Assembly: GCF_002506585.1 (NCBI RefSeq) | Contig: NZ_DAXW01000003.1 | Location: 385,610 to 449,609, forward strand | DNA from: Methanoculleus sp. UBA430 | GTDB lineage: Archaea > Halobacteriota > Methanomicrobia > Methanomicrobiales > Methanoculleaceae | Direction of reading: 5' to 3' | Length of the DNA: 64,000 nt | Part shown: positions 17,114-25,424 of the stretch, piece after piece | Layout: the number at the start of each line of letters is the position of its first letter | Position numbering within the stretch: position 1 is the first letter of the stretch | Notes under the pieces: generated by a model | Database searches by the model: none | What the model saw: the letters and a program-made list of their open reading frames with translations, nothing else | Told to the model about the DNA's origin: nothing | Position numbers and translations under genes: made by a program

Positions 17114-19687
17114 ATGAGTCTAAAACGAATATCAATCTGGATGGCTGTCGCTGTGGCCCTCCTTGCTGCGCTGGTCGTTGCACCGGCCGCGGCACTTGAA
17201 AGCCCCGGTGCAGCCAACGATACTGCCTTCATTCAGACCCCCGCAGCGGGACCCGGCACTGAGACAGCAGGGATGATGGGAACCATGAGCACCGGAACAC
17301 CCGGCATTACTGTCAATAAGGGCAGCGTCATCCGCGGGAACAACCTCCTTGTGACCGTCACCGGTGAGCCGAGCAAGGAGTATCATCTCTTTATCAGGGA
17401 GGTCGACGGCCCTGGAGAGTACCCGGTGATCACACCCGGCCAGGTCGGGGTTGTAAGCACCTATAGCCCCGCCAACGTAACCATTCTGACCACCGCCGCC
17501 GGCACCCGGACAATCCAGTTCAATACCAACCGGAGCATCGACGCCCAGACCTTCACCATCTGCGTCGAGGACCCGGTAGACCCGACTGCGTATGATGACA
17601 TCGAGGTGGAGGTTAAGCGGGGCGCCGTCACCGTCACCGCCTCCGGCACCGGCACCTACTACTTAGGCGAGGAGATCACCCTCTCCGGGACGAACTCCGA
17701 CAGTTATACAACCTACCTCTTCCTGACCGGCCCGAACCTCCCTGTCAACGGCGTCAGGCTGGACGGCGGTATGTCGCCGGTGGAGAACAACAATGCAACC
17801 TCCTTTACCTCGACATCTGTCGAGGCCGACGACACCTGGTCCTACAAGTGGGACACCAGCAGCATTACCAGGCGCCTTGACTCCGGCGGCTACACGATCT
17901 ATGCGGTCGCAGAGCCCCAGGGCAAGAACAACCTCACTGGTACTAAGTACGACACCCAGACCATCCAGCTCCGGCCCGGCTCCCTCAGTGTTCAGGCCTC
18001 CGGCACCACCCTCGCGAAGGGCGACGAGTACCGGATCGGCGGGATAGCGACGGGCAACCCGTCCAGCGTGAACGTCTGGATCTTTGGCAAGAATTATTAT
18101 GGCGGCGCTAATGGAGCGCTGGCAGTACGCTCCGTCGCTGTCGAGTCGGACGGCACCTTTGAGTGCATCCTTACAGGCGCTGAGACCGGCGCTCTTCAGG
18201 ACGGCCGGTACTACGTCGTTGTCCAGCACCCGGCGGGCTCTGAGTTCGAAGTTGGAGCAATCGGCGACAGCATTTACAGACGTGATAGTGGAGGTAACTT
18301 CAACGTGTTCGTAGCACGGCTCACGAATCTCCAGCCGGCCGAAGCCGCGAGCGCGCTGATCAGCGCCCTTGAGTCCCCGAATGTCGATGACATCTATATC
18401 AAGTTCTCTTTTACGGTAGGAGACGCCTCGTGGATCTGGATCGATGGGGTCAGCGACCAGACCTACGGGGAGACCTTCACGGTCACCGGTAGGACTGGTT
18501 ACCCGGCAGATACGGTGCTGGATTTCTGGATCGCTACCGAGGATGATAACACGTTCGTCCTCTCGGGTGAGGCTGTTGTGGCCGATGGCGGGGACTGGAG
18601 TATTGACCTGGACACGACCGCGATCGGGTCGGGTGGGTTTATCCTTCGAATCACAGCCCCGGACGGCCAGGCGTCGGCATCGGCGATCTTCGACGTCTAC
18701 GATGACGTCACCCATCCGCTCCCACCGGGAGGGGGGTCCTACCGGGTGGAGAGAATGGGCACAACCCCCTCCCTTGATAGCCTCTCCTCCGGCGAGGGAG
18801 TTGCACTTGACGGAATCATCAGACTTGATGGCACCTTCGGCTACCCCTACCAATCCCCGCGTGCCTCTCGGATCCTTGAGTTCTCCACTGATCTCCAGAG
18901 CCCTGCATGGTCCTATAACCTCAAGGTGGACGGTAACTTGCTCTATACCGCGCCCCTGGCCGTGAACGCCAGGTCATTCACGCTATCGGGCTGGGATCTT
19001 GACTATCAAGGCGGTGTTCGCATCCTCCTCTCCCTCTCCGGCGCGGTGCCGCAAGGAACAGAGAACCCAGCTCTCCTCAGGATCCTCGAGCGTGACCCTG
19101 ACGGGAGGGTCGTCCCGAACAGCGAGCACCTTCTCTCGATCCCCCTCACCGATGACCCGGCCCCGGCCATCACCGACAACCTCACCCTCGCCCCGGGCTG
19201 GAACTTCATCTCAATCCCCCGGCCGCTTGCTGCGGGCAACGACACCGCGGCGATCTTTGCCGGCGTCGAGAACGACAGGCACTCGGCCTTCCGCTACGAC
19301 ACCGCCAGCGGGACCTGGATGAACCTCACAAAGACCGACCGCCTCGCCCCCCTCGAAGGATACTGGATCTACTCAACCGGGCCGGCGACAATCCCCCTGA
19401 ATTTCTCGATCGACCCCCTCGTCTCACCACCGGAACGCACCCTTTCGACCGGCTGGAACGCCGTCGGAATCACCGGCAACACTCCGGCCACGGCACGGGA
19501 CGCCTTCTACTCGGTCAAGGAGCAGTGGACGACCCTGATCGGGTTTAATGCCCAGACCCAGGCCTTCGAGACCGGGATCGTCAACAGCGGGACCGGCGCG
19601 AACGCCGACACCCGGCCGGTCTACCCCGGCCGGGGCTACTGGCTCTCTATGACGGGGCCGGGCACCCTCTATGCCATAGGAGCGTGA
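17114..19687 (+). CDS. Secreted S-layer-type glycoprotein with DUF3821 domains
   Basis: 857 residues. Signal peptide MSLKRISIWMAVAVALLAAL ends in an Ala-rich cleavage site, then DUF3821-type beta domains follow (ITVNKGSVIRGNNLLVTVTG...; VTVTASGTGTYYLGEEITLSG...; a third near 320). Two C-terminal repeats begin LAPGWNFISIPRPL and LSTGWNAVGITG. Many N-x-S/T sites are present. DUF3821 proteins form the S-layer of Methanoculleus relatives. This one lacks a C-terminal membrane anchor; the coupled downstream gene has one, so the two may work as a pair. The 28 codons upstream of ATG 17114 are open but look like leader. Confidence 0.85.
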   Translation: MSLKRISIWMAVAVALLAALVVAPAAALESPGAANDTAFIQTPAAGPGTETAGMMGTMSTGTPGITVNKGSVIRGNNLLVTVTGEPSKEYHLFIREVDGPGEYPVITPGQVGVVSTYSPANVTILTTAAGTRTIQFNTNRSIDAQTFTICVEDPVDPTAYDDIEVEVKRGAVTVTASGTGTYYLGEEITLSGTNSDSYTTYLFLTGPNLPVNGVRLDGGMSPVENNNATSFTSTSVEADDTWSYKWDTSSITRRLDSGGYTIYAVAEPQGKNNLTGTKYDTQTIQLRPGSLSVQASGTTLAKGDEYRIGGIATGNPSSVNVWIFGKNYYGGANGALAVRSVAVESDGTFECILTGAETGALQDGRYYVVVQHPAGSEFEVGAIGDSIYRRDSGGNFNVFVARLTNLQPAEAASALISALESPNVDDIYIKFSFTVGDASWIWIDGVSDQTYGETFTVTGRTGYPADTVLDFWIATEDDNTFVLSGEAVVADGGDWSIDLDTTAIGSGGFILRITAPDGQASASAIFDVYDDVTHPLPPGGGSYRVERMGTTPSLDSLSSGEGVALDGIIRLDGTFGYPYQSPRASRILEFSTDLQSPAWSYNLKVDGNLLYTAPLAVNARSFTLSGWDLDYQGGVRILLSLSGAVPQGTENPALLRILERDPDGRVVPNSEHLLSIPLTDDPAPAITDNLTLAPGWNFISIPRPLAAGNDTAAIFAGVENDRHSAFRYDTASGTWMNLTKTDRLAPLEGYWIYSTGPATIPLNFSIDPLVSPPERTLSTGWNAVGITGNTPATARDAFYSVKEQWTTLIGFNAQTQAFETGIVNSGTGANADTRPVYPGRGYWLSMTGPGTLYAIGA

Positions 19688-20349
19688 TACCGGTGAGGCG
19701 AATCCTCGTTCTGCTCCTCCTCTTCGCCCTCGCGGCGCCTGCCTCCGCCATCCCCACCCTCCCTGCGGAGTTCTCGGGCACGGCCACGATCGACGGGAGC
19801 CCGGCGCCGGCCGGGACCGTCATCACCGCCCGGATCGGCGATCGCGACTGCGGGTCGCTTACCCTCGCCGTCGCCGGGGCCTTCGGCGGTGAGGGGCTCT
19901 ATGATGAGCGCCTGGTCGTCAAAGGGGAGGAGACCGATGCCGGAGAGACGATCACCTTCCTCGTCGACGGTGCTGCCGCCGGGACCGCGGTCTACACCCC
20001 CGGCACCTCTTCCAGCCTTGATCTTGCGGTGACGGGGAGCACGGCGCCCGGCGGCTCTTCCGGATTATCGTCAGGCAGCGGCAGTGGTTCGGGCAGCGGT
20101 CCATCCGCCACCCCCACCCCCACGCCGACGGTGACGCCGACGGAGCCTGCGGTGAGCGGCCCCCCCGGCGCCGGTGAAGCGGCCGCCGCGACGCAGGAGA
20201 CCACGGCCCCCCTCACCGACCCCACCCTGACGTTCGGCCCCGTCGCGTCGGCGACCGCCGTGCAGCAGGCAGGGCTGCCGTTCTCCTGGCTCACCGGTCT
20301 TGCGGCTCTGGCCGGGGTGGCCCTTCTCGTCCGTGAGCGGAAGAGATGA
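19684..20349 (+). CDS. Membrane-anchored surface protein with Ser/Thr/Pro-rich stalk
   Basis: 221 residues from GTG 19684, overlapping the S-layer gene stop by 4 bp. N-terminal signal (VRRILVLLLLFALAAPASA), a small beta domain (GTATIDGSPAPAGTVITARIGD), a Gly/Ser then Thr/Pro stalk, and a C-terminal helix followed by RERKR. This layout matches archaeal surface proteins with a C-terminal sorting or anchor segment. It probably tethers to the membrane beside the preceding S-layer protein. Confidence 0.75.
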   Translation: MIPVRRILVLLLLFALAAPASAIPTLPAEFSGTATIDGSPAPAGTVITARIGDRDCGSLTLAVAGAFGGEGLYDERLVVKGEETDAGETITFLVDGAAAGTAVYTPGTSSSLDLAVTGSTAPGGSSGLSSGSGSGSGSGPSATPTPTPTVTPTEPAVSGPPGAGEAAAATQETTAPLTDPTLTFGPVASATAVQQAGLPFSWLTGLAALAGVALLVRERKR

Positions 20350-20428
20350 CCCCCTCTCCCGCCCCGGGTAACGGGAACACCGGATGCCGGAGGATATAAG
20401 TGGATGGGCGCAACATCACAGAGTAACG

Positions 20429-20713
20429 ATGCACCCACTTACCCAGATCCGGCAAAACCTTTGCACCATCCGGGAACGCTACGGTGTAGCCCGTATCGGT
20501 GTCTTTGGATCTGTGGCGCGGAACGAAGCCACCGCAGCAAGCGATATCGATATCCTGGTGGAGTTCAGAGAAGGGGAGGAGACCTTCGATCATTTCATGG
20601 ACCTCAAGTTCTATCTTGAGGACCTCCTGGGACGAAAGGCAGATCTCGTCATCATCGACACGTTAAAACCCCGAATCCGGGAAGCCGTCCTGGGTGAGGT
20701 CGCCTATGCCTAG
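20429..20713 (+). CDS. mntA: MntA-like minimal nucleotidyltransferase (antitoxin)
   Basis: 94 residues with the GSVAR...SDIDILVEF nucleotidyltransferase signature intact. In HepT-MntA systems this protein AMPylates the HEPN toxin and silences it. A GGATATAAG box at 20391-20399 lies about 30 nt before ATG 20429. It overlaps the downstream HepT gene by 8 bp, the usual arrangement. Confidence 0.9.
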   Translation: MHPLTQIRQNLCTIRERYGVARIGVFGSVARNEATAASDIDILVEFREGEETFDHFMDLKFYLEDLLGRKADLVIIDTLKPRIREAVLGEVAYA

Positions 20714-21047
20714 AGATCTTCTGCTCTATCTGGAGGACATACGGGAGGCTATCGTCTCCATCCACTCCTACGTGGGAGACCGGACGTTTGAGGAGTTTGC
20801 GGGCGATTCCATGTGCCTCGATGCTGTCGTGCTCAGGTTCATCACCATCGGAGAAGCAGTGAAGCAGATCCCCGACAACATCACCGCATGCCATCCGGAG
20901 ATTGCATGGCGAAAGATCGCGGGGCTTCGGGATATCAGTGTCCACTCTTATTATTCGGTGAAACCGACAATCCTCTGGGATATTATCCAGACGGGGCTCG
21001 GACCCCTTGAAGATACGGTCAAAACGATGATCCGGGAAGTGGAATGA
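20706..21047 (+). CDS. hepT: HepT-like HEPN ribonuclease toxin
   Basis: 113 residues of the DUF86/HEPN family. The RNase motif R-x4-H-x-Y is present as RDISVHSY, with the preceding ITIGEAVKQIP and PEIAWRKIAGLRD segments typical of HepT. It cleaves RNA unless modified by MntA. With its partner at 20429-20713 this is the only pair of this type in the window that looks fully intact. Confidence 0.9.
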   Translation: MPRDLLLYLEDIREAIVSIHSYVGDRTFEEFAGDSMCLDAVVLRFITIGEAVKQIPDNITACHPEIAWRKIAGLRDISVHSYYSVKPTILWDIIQTGLGPLEDTVKTMIREVE

Positions 21048-21124
21048 GCAGGTCGGGGTAGTTCACGGCGATCGATATCAAATGACAGTATATCATAACC
21101 GGCAGCGGCAGAAAGATTGGGGTC

Positions 21125-21268
21125 GTGCTTGACATAGAGACTTTCGAGAGAATTGAGGTACTCCTCGAAAACTGCGGACTTGCGCAGTACATGGAAGAAG
21201 TCGAGATAGAGGAGACCCTCTCGCTCAATGAGGCGCGGCAATACTATGCGCAGATGAACGAAGAATAA
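21125..21268 (+). CDS. Small acidic hypothetical protein
   Basis: 47 codons from GTG 21125 to TAA 21266-21268, encoding an acidic helical peptide (IETFERIEVLLENCGLAQYM, then a Glu-rich tail). A TATA-like AGTATATCAT at 21088-21097 lies about 30 nt upstream. It is positioned directly after the HepT gene and before the DUF5320 promoter. I do not recognise the family. Confidence 0.45.
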   Translation: MLDIETFERIEVLLENCGLAQYMEEVEIEETLSLNEARQYYAQMNEE

Positions 21269-21305
21269 CATAATACTCTGCCGCATACGATACTTTAATT
21301 TATTT

Positions 21306-21321
21306 TTACACATATGTGTAA
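21306..21321. promoter_or_regulatory. 16-bp palindromic operator at the DUF5320-DUF134 promoter
   Basis: TTACACATATGTGTAA is a perfect palindrome just downstream of the TTAATTTATTTT promoter stretch (21294-21305) and before the GAGGTGAT ribosome site of the DUF5320 gene. Related half or whole sites occur before the NifX-like genes at 30577-30590 and 31027-31041. The downstream DUF134 helix-turn-helix protein is the obvious candidate to bind it. Confidence 0.6.
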
Positions 21322-21339
21322 TAATTGAGGTGATACACC

Positions 21340-21531
21340 ATGCCAGGATTTGATGGAACCGGACCTGCCGGGGCCGGCCCGATGACGGGCGGTCGCCGGG
21401 GCCGGTGCTCCGCGACAGAGGCGCCGGAAGGCGAGTCCGCCGCACCGGTCCTCCGCGGTCTCGGCCGGGGCGGCATCCCGTGCGGATGCGGCCGCGGTCA
21501 CTGCGGCGGCCGAGCACGCGGTCGTCGGTAA
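21340..21531 (+). CDS. DUF5320 family Gly/Arg-rich protein
   Basis: 63 residues starting MPGFDGTGPAGAGPMTGGRRGRC, the DUF5320 signature, with further cysteines in CGCGRGHC that could bind metal. Members usually sit beside DUF134 regulators and NifX/Mrp-type Fe-S assembly genes. Perfect ribosome site GAGGTGAT before ATG 21340. Confidence 0.88.
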   Translation: MPGFDGTGPAGAGPMTGGRRGRCSATEAPEGESAAPVLRGLGRGGIPCGCGRGHCGGRARGRR

Positions 21532-21596
21532 CCCCCGGTGCCGGAGCGAAGGCACTATCTGCACGCGGGACGGAGATCTTCTCCAGAGATGATACT

Positions 21597-21965
21597 GTGA
21601 ACGAGAGCGAGCATGGCGAGGGGCGCTGCCGCCGTGGGCGGGGCCGGCCCCGGGCCCGCCGGAGGATCGGGGATCCGGGGGCTTTCCGCTGCTTCGGCCC
21701 TCTCTGCGGGAGGCCCGACGAGGTCGTTGTCATCCTCCCCGAGGAGGTGGAGGCCCTCCGCCTCGTCGACCTCCAGGGGCTCGAGCAGGAAGAAGCCGCC
21801 CATGCCATCGGCGTCTCCCGGAAGACCCTCTGGCGCGACCTCCACGAGGCGCGGGCAAAGGTCGCCGACGCCCTGGTGAACGGCAAGACGATCCGGATCG
21901 CCGGGTGCGGCCGCCGGCAGGAAGAGGGGTGTCCCGAGGACGGGGAGACCCACGCCGGCCTGTGA
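21597..21965 (+). CDS. DUF134 (UPF0251) DNA-binding protein
   Basis: 122 residues from GTG 21597. After an Arg-rich start it has EVVVILPEEVEALRLVDLQGLEQEEAAHAIGVSRKTLWRDLHEARAKVADALVNGKTIRI cut here into its parts: a sigma-4-like helix-turn-helix centred on QEEAAHAIGVSRKTLWRDL. DUF134 proteins are predicted regulators. The gene lies 65 nt after DUF5320, and the palindrome at 21306-21321 probably controls both. Confidence 0.85.
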   Translation: MNESEHGEGRCRRGRGRPRARRRIGDPGAFRCFGPLCGRPDEVVVILPEEVEALRLVDLQGLEQEEAAHAIGVSRKTLWRDLHEARAKVADALVNGKTIRIAGCGRRQEEGCPEDGETHAGL

Positions 21966-22004
21966 TTCGCAGGGCATCCGCTCTACACGTTTTTCAAAAC
22001 CGAG

Positions 22005-22027
22005 TGGTCCCGGAGGGATTTGAATCC
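22005..22027 (-). repeat. Displaced 3' end of a tRNA gene (attachment-site-like)
   Basis: This 23-bp stretch matches 20 of 23 bases of the 3' end (T loop, T-stem 3' strand, acceptor 3' strand, discriminator) of the tRNA gene at 24511-24585, same strand. The rest of a tRNA is absent. Such a 3' copy is what tRNA-targeted integration leaves behind. Confidence 0.55.
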
Positions 22028-22131
22028 TCTGAAGATCGGTAGTTACCACAATAACCAGAATACATGAACGTCTCGCGGACATTCTCGGCTCTCACCCTTT
22101 GCAATCTTAAGTCCGGGTTCGACGGCCGCCT

Positions 22132-22490
22132 TCACCGGCTGCTCGCCTCTTCACGAAGCAGCGCTGCATAGATCGCCTGTATCTCTGGTTTGGCTGCCGG
22201 GATCTCGTTCTGCACCACGTCCTCAACAAGTTCCCACCTGACACTGAAGTATCCGTGGATCAACCGGTCGCGCATCCTGGCCATACCGCCCCAGGGACGC
22301 CAGGATATCGCTCCCTGACTTCGGTTGAGATATTCTTCGACGCTTCCCCAATGACCTCAAGGCTCCGGACAAGCGATCGCTGCATCATATCGTCCCCGAC
22401 ATTCTCCTCAGTGGCTCGATAGGGGAAATTGGCCTCGATAAAATCCATCTCCTGCAGGATGTGGGCGAGATAGACGGAATCACGCTTCAC
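22132..22490 (-). pseudogene. Frameshifted HepT-like HEPN toxin
   Basis: Starting at GTG 22490 the sequence reads as a HepT (SVYLAHILQEMDFIEANF, then RSLVRSLEVIGEASKNIS). About 22300-22310 (GTCCCTGGGGC on the minus strand) the frame is lost by what looks like a 1-base change. The other frame continues as MARMRDRLIHGYFSVRWELV and runs to TGA 22132-22134. The RNase motif RDRLIHGY survives only in the shifted frame. Confidence 0.8.
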
Positions 22491-22800
22491 ACCAGGCCAC
22501 CTCGCTCTCCGCGTCCTGCCGGATGAGCGGATCCAGTCCTCCGACGGTGACGAGATCGACCTTCCGCTCGTAAAACTCTTACAGGAAATCGGCGAGCGCC
22601 ATGAAGTTCCGGAACGTGAGGCGGCCCGGCGAAAGTTCAACGAGAATGTCCACGTCGCTGTCAAATCGCTCCTCGCCGCGGGCGGTGGACCCGAAGACCC
22701 CGATCTTTACCACGCCGAACCGCTCCCGGAGTACCGGCAGCACTTCCTCAAGCCTGACGACGGATGGCGTCTTCTTTGTTGATTCCGGGATCGTGGTCAT
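22480..22800 (-). pseudogene. MntA-like nucleotidyltransferase with internal stop
   Basis: ATG 22800 opens a good MntA (GVFGSTARGEERFDSDVDIL) but a TAA follows FMALADFL at 22579-22581. The frame then continues EFYERKVDLVTVGGLDPLIR to the natural TGA at 22480-22482, which overlaps the HepT remnant by 11 bp. A single GAA-to-TAA change explains the stop. With the partner also broken, the pair is dead. Confidence 0.8.
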
Positions 22801-23044
22801 GGTAGCGTCTCACGCTTGTATGGCCTGCTCGCATCTTACGTCGTTGATTGTTCATTCCTTCTCCATTGACAAATACCTTCTGCCAGTAGTAGGTGATGCA
22901 CGGTTTCCCGGGGCCCCTCCACGCCGGACCGAGGCCAGATCGGTCTTGGCGCTCCAGAAGACGGAGGAAGTATCGGTGCTTTCTGGGTCCCATAAGTGTA
23001 CGAACAAACCTACAATCGTCATAGCATTGGTGGGGAGCGGAGAG

Positions 23045-23249
23045 ATGGTTAAGGGAACGAAGCAAATTGGGGTGAGGGTGCCGGTCTCTCTCCTGGAAGA
23101 TCGGCCACCTCGCGGAGATCGAGCGTAGGGACCGCTCGAACATGGTTGATCCCATCCTGTCGATGTATGTGGAATTCCTTGAGGCCGAAGGGAAAGAGCG
23201 TAAAAATCCGGAGAAGTGGGTCAAAGTCGAAGAGGGGTGGGTTGACTAA
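23045..23249 (+). pseudogene. Frameshifted ribbon-helix-helix protein
   Basis: ATG 23045 begins MVKGTKQIGVRVPVSLLE, a CopG/Arc-like beta strand. At 23097-23101 one base appears lost; the next frame reads IGHLAEIERRDRSNMVDPIL, then a charged tail ending GWVD before TAA 23247-23249. Probably an orphan antitoxin remnant. The 244 nt between it and the MntA remnant hold no gene I can see. Confidence 0.6.
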
Positions 23250-23436
23250 TGTTGCTGCCGGTCCGGGTCTCATCGCACTGCCGTGTGTGGGCTGATGTAT
23301 CCTTCAGATTCGAGAAGCACATCTATGCTGAGTCCACAGAGGATGTTGCCGGGTATCCCTCAAGTATGGCCGCGGTCCCGGCGTGAAAGAGATCCTCCCC
23401 AAAACTATATCTTTCCTGATACAGACATCATCATGC

Positions 23437-23613
23437 ATGCCGACGAAGACGGTAGTCGAGCGGGAGAAGGCAACCCCGAAGACCACGCCTAAAAGAACCC
23501 CTACTCAGGCTGAAATCCAGGCCAGTATCGATAGACTGGATGCAGACATGGAGAGATGGGGAAAGGGTCGGAAATATACCCTGGCCGAGGTAGAAAAAAG
23601 GCTGGGGTTATAA
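23437..23613 (+). CDS. Small antitoxin-like protein
   Basis: 58 residues: charged Thr/Lys/Pro start, a helix (QAEIQASIDRLDADMERW) and a C-terminus GRKYTLAEVEKRLGL. That end resembles the C-termini of the antitoxin-like proteins at 56205 (FYTFEEVFKGV) and 56890 (TYTSEELRAKYGI). AACTATATC at 23404-23412 lies about 25 nt upstream, so translation is probably leaderless. Its 3' end overlaps the convergent RelE remnant by 6 bp. Confidence 0.6.
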   Translation: MPTKTVVEREKATPKTTPKRTPTQAEIQASIDRLDADMERWGKGRKYTLAEVEKRLGL

Positions 23614-23923
23614 ATCGACGTGTGAGTACTTCTTGTGCGCCGCCTCGAAACCCATAACCTCACGGATTTCCACAAATGTTTTTTGCTCTGTTTTAACCAC
23701 CTTATAAAACACCGTGTATTTCCTCTGAATATGTAGCCGGTGAGTGTTCTCCTTCCCTTTCAGTTTCTTCTTATTGCATTGTTTGATCGAAGTGAACAGG
23801 TGCTCACCCAGGCAGAATTTTATTTTATCGATGATTTTTTTTGACATACTCGTTATCTCCACGCCTGATTGCCTGAAGATGTTTCTCTGCTGTCTCTGTG
23901 ATTATGATCTCGTATTTCGTCAT
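23608..23923 (-). pseudogene. RelE/ParE-type toxin, frameshifted at an A8 tract
   Basis: A strong GGGAGG site precedes ATG 23923, and the frame reads TKYEIIITETAEKHLQAIRRG, then NEYVKK. At 23835-23842 there are eight A residues (minus strand); with seven, translation would continue IIDKIKFCLGEHLFTSIKQC and on to MGFEAAHKKYSHVDL and the stop. As it stands the protein ends after NHR. It could be decay, a slippage switch or a sequencing error. The antitoxin gene lies 9 nt upstream. Confidence 0.75.
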
Positions 23924-23932
23924 GCGCCTCCC

Positions 23933-24091
23933 TCAGATCTCGACGCCCCGCGCACGCAGCGCAGCAATCACATCCCGTTCTGCAGCCTCAGATATCGGGA
24001 TGCTCGCCTCCTTCGCGAGAAGATAGATATTCTCGTGTATCCGAACCGAGGTTTGCTGAAAGACCTCCCCCTTTGCGTTGATGTGTTTCAT
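23933..24091 (-). CDS. CcdA/ribbon-helix-helix-like antitoxin
   Basis: 52 residues: MKHINAKGEVFQQTSVRIHE, then NIYLLAKEASIPISEAAERD, then VIAALRARGVEI. This is the strand-helix-helix layout of CcdA-like antitoxins. ATG 24091; the stop is followed after 9 nt by the start of the RelE-type remnant, so the two once formed a toxin-antitoxin operon. Confidence 0.65.
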   Translation of the reverse strand: MKHINAKGEVFQQTSVRIHENIYLLAKEASIPISEAAERDVIAALRARGVEI

Positions 24092-24116
24092 GGCCTGTAG
24101 GTGGCAATTCTGGTCA

Positions 24117-24240
24117 CTTAAAGAGGTGGTGACAAAAACAGCGGTTTCGGCAACCCGAAACTATGGCCACACTTTCGGCCGTCCAAAACTTCACGGCGTC
24201 CCCCTTAAACGCCCCCGTTTTTGGTTACCACCTCTTTAAG
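24117..24240. repeat. 124-bp element with 23-bp terminal inverted repeats (MITE-like)
   Basis: The left end CTTAAAGAGGTGGTGACAAA (continuing AAC to 24139) is repeated inverted at 24217-24240 with one indel and one mismatch. The interior (77 bp) has no open frame and contains nested CCGAAA-type repeats. It could be a miniature transposable element or a very long hairpin. Confidence 0.55.
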
Positions 24241-24271
24241 ACCCATCCCACAGAGAGTTAGGATACCCGAA

Positions 24272-24304
24272 ACTGTGCGGACAGATACAGCACTGTGCGG
24301 ACAG
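24272..24304. promoter_or_regulatory. Direct repeats, possible RHH operator
   Basis: ACTGTGCGGACAG occurs at 24272-24284 and 24292-24304, with a 20-bp period, 28-60 nt upstream of the ribbon-helix-helix gene at 24332. RHH proteins commonly autoregulate at such tandem sites. Confidence 0.4.
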
Positions 24305-24331
24305 TAGAAAAGAAACAGGAGAAAAGAGAAA

Positions 24332-24565
24332 ATGGCAAAAGAAAAGGAATACGAGCGAAAGAGGAGAAGATTGAACATTACGATCTCGGATCAGGCGCAT
24401 GATTTTCTGAAAAACCGGGTTACGAATACGTCCCGTTTCATAGAACAACTAATAGTTAGTGCTGAAAACAAAATCCAAGCAACGATTGTTACGATTACCC
24501 CGATTAAAGGTGGGCCCGGAGGGATTCGAACCCACGACCGCCCGGTTATGAGCCGGGCGCTCTGA
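24332..24565 (+). CDS. Ribbon-helix-helix protein (3' end runs into a tRNA gene)
   Basis: 77 codons. RRRLNITISDQAHDFLKNRV followed by TSRFIEQLIV is a ribbon-helix-helix domain with a basic N-terminus. AGGAG precedes ATG 24332. The last 18 or so residues (from GGPGGIRTHD) are translation of the antisense of the tRNA at 24511, so the original C-terminus was probably lost when the element joined the tRNA gene. Confidence 0.6.
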   Translation: MAKEKEYERKRRRLNITISDQAHDFLKNRVTNTSRFIEQLIVSAENKIQATIVTITPIKGGPGGIRTHDRPVMSRAL

Positions 24566-24585
24566 CCGGACTAAGCTACGGGCCC
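24511..24585 (-). tRNA. tRNA with CAT anticodon (elongator Met or Ile2)
   Basis: Minus-strand cloverleaf of 75 nt: acceptor GGGCCCG/CGGGCCC, D arm GCTTAGTCCGGTCAGAGC, anticodon stem CCCGG/CCGGG with loop CTCATAA, T loop TTCGAAT. The T stem GTGGG/CCCTC has a T-T mismatch. CAT could read Met or, if C34 becomes agmatidine, AUA isoleucine; the sequence alone does not decide. A TATA-like element sits on the minus strand near 24664-24676. Confidence 0.93.
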
Positions 24586-24823
24586 GAGAATTGTGATGCA
24601 GCCGGCCTGAATCTGGAAATGGCGCGTTTAGTTCGAATGATCGGGAAATCCCGGACTCTGACTGCATATAAATATTGTTCTTTGATCATAAAAACATTGT
24701 GCGCGTTCTGCAGGGCATCCACATGCCCGACAGGCGTAACGTCCGGAACTCCGCCGTCTAAACCTGGGGGCGGCCTCCGGCGCCTGTCTATGGGGCTGCC
24801 TGCGAAACGCTCCGGGAAACTCC

Positions 24824-25114
24824 TTACTGCATCTTCTGGTGCTGCTGTTTCCACTGCATCCAGTTGTTGTAGGCGTTTGAATCCCTCTGCTTGAGGATAT
24901 CCTGGACGCTGTTGTCGATCTCAGAGGTCGTCATTCCGCTGTGCGTGCTCCCCTGGATCTGCTGGGTGATCTCGTCCGCCAGTTGCTGGTCTGCCCCGGC
25001 GTTCTGGATCGACCTCCTGATCTTGTCAGGGTTGAACTGCTCCTCCTGGTTGTTGCTCTTCCGGACCATGGTCTCCTGCCAGGACCGGGACTCCATCTGC
25101 TGCTGTTCTGCCAT
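24824..25114 (-). CDS. Stand-alone ATP-cone domain protein
   Basis: 96 residues: a Gln-rich start, then VRKSNNQEEQFNPDKIRRSI, NAGADQQLADEITQQIQGS and SEIDNSVQDILKQRDSNAYNNW. This follows the ATP-cone pattern found in NrdR and ribonucleotide reductases (strand pair, FDPDKIRRSI-like helix, then three helices). The nucleotide-binding Lys/Arg positions look conserved. I chose ATG 25114 because GGTGATGAGA precedes it; ATG 25120 is possible. It lies between the intact tRNA and its degenerate copy. Confidence 0.75.
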   Translation of the reverse strand: MAEQQQMESRSWQETMVRKSNNQEEQFNPDKIRRSIQNAGADQQLADEITQQIQGSTHSGMTTSEIDNSVQDILKQRDSNAYNNWMQWKQQHQKMQ

Positions 25115-25424
25115 TCTCATCACCACATCAATATCCGTTCTGCCTTCCCGGCGCGGGGTCCGGGTGCCCGTTGTATCCCGGTTCTCTTCCCCCGGATAAC
25201 GATCTCCGGAAGATTCATCCGGCCCCGCTCCGGTTGCAAGCTGCAGCCTGCCGGGCAACAGTGGGATATCGGATACTTATAAGTTGCGGCTGCCGGCCAT
25301 CACGTTCTTCCCACCGGAGCAATGGATGAACGGCGCCTTCTTGTGCGACAAAGTTCTGAACGACTCTCCTGCGTGGTCGATACTACCCGGCGGCGCCGAT
25401 GCAGAGGAGAGTGTCGGCGACGGT

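Noticed and set aside
24511..24565. C-terminal extension GGPGGIRTHDRPVM of the RHH protein as a real domain
   Set aside because: This is the well-known translation of the antisense of a tRNA gene.
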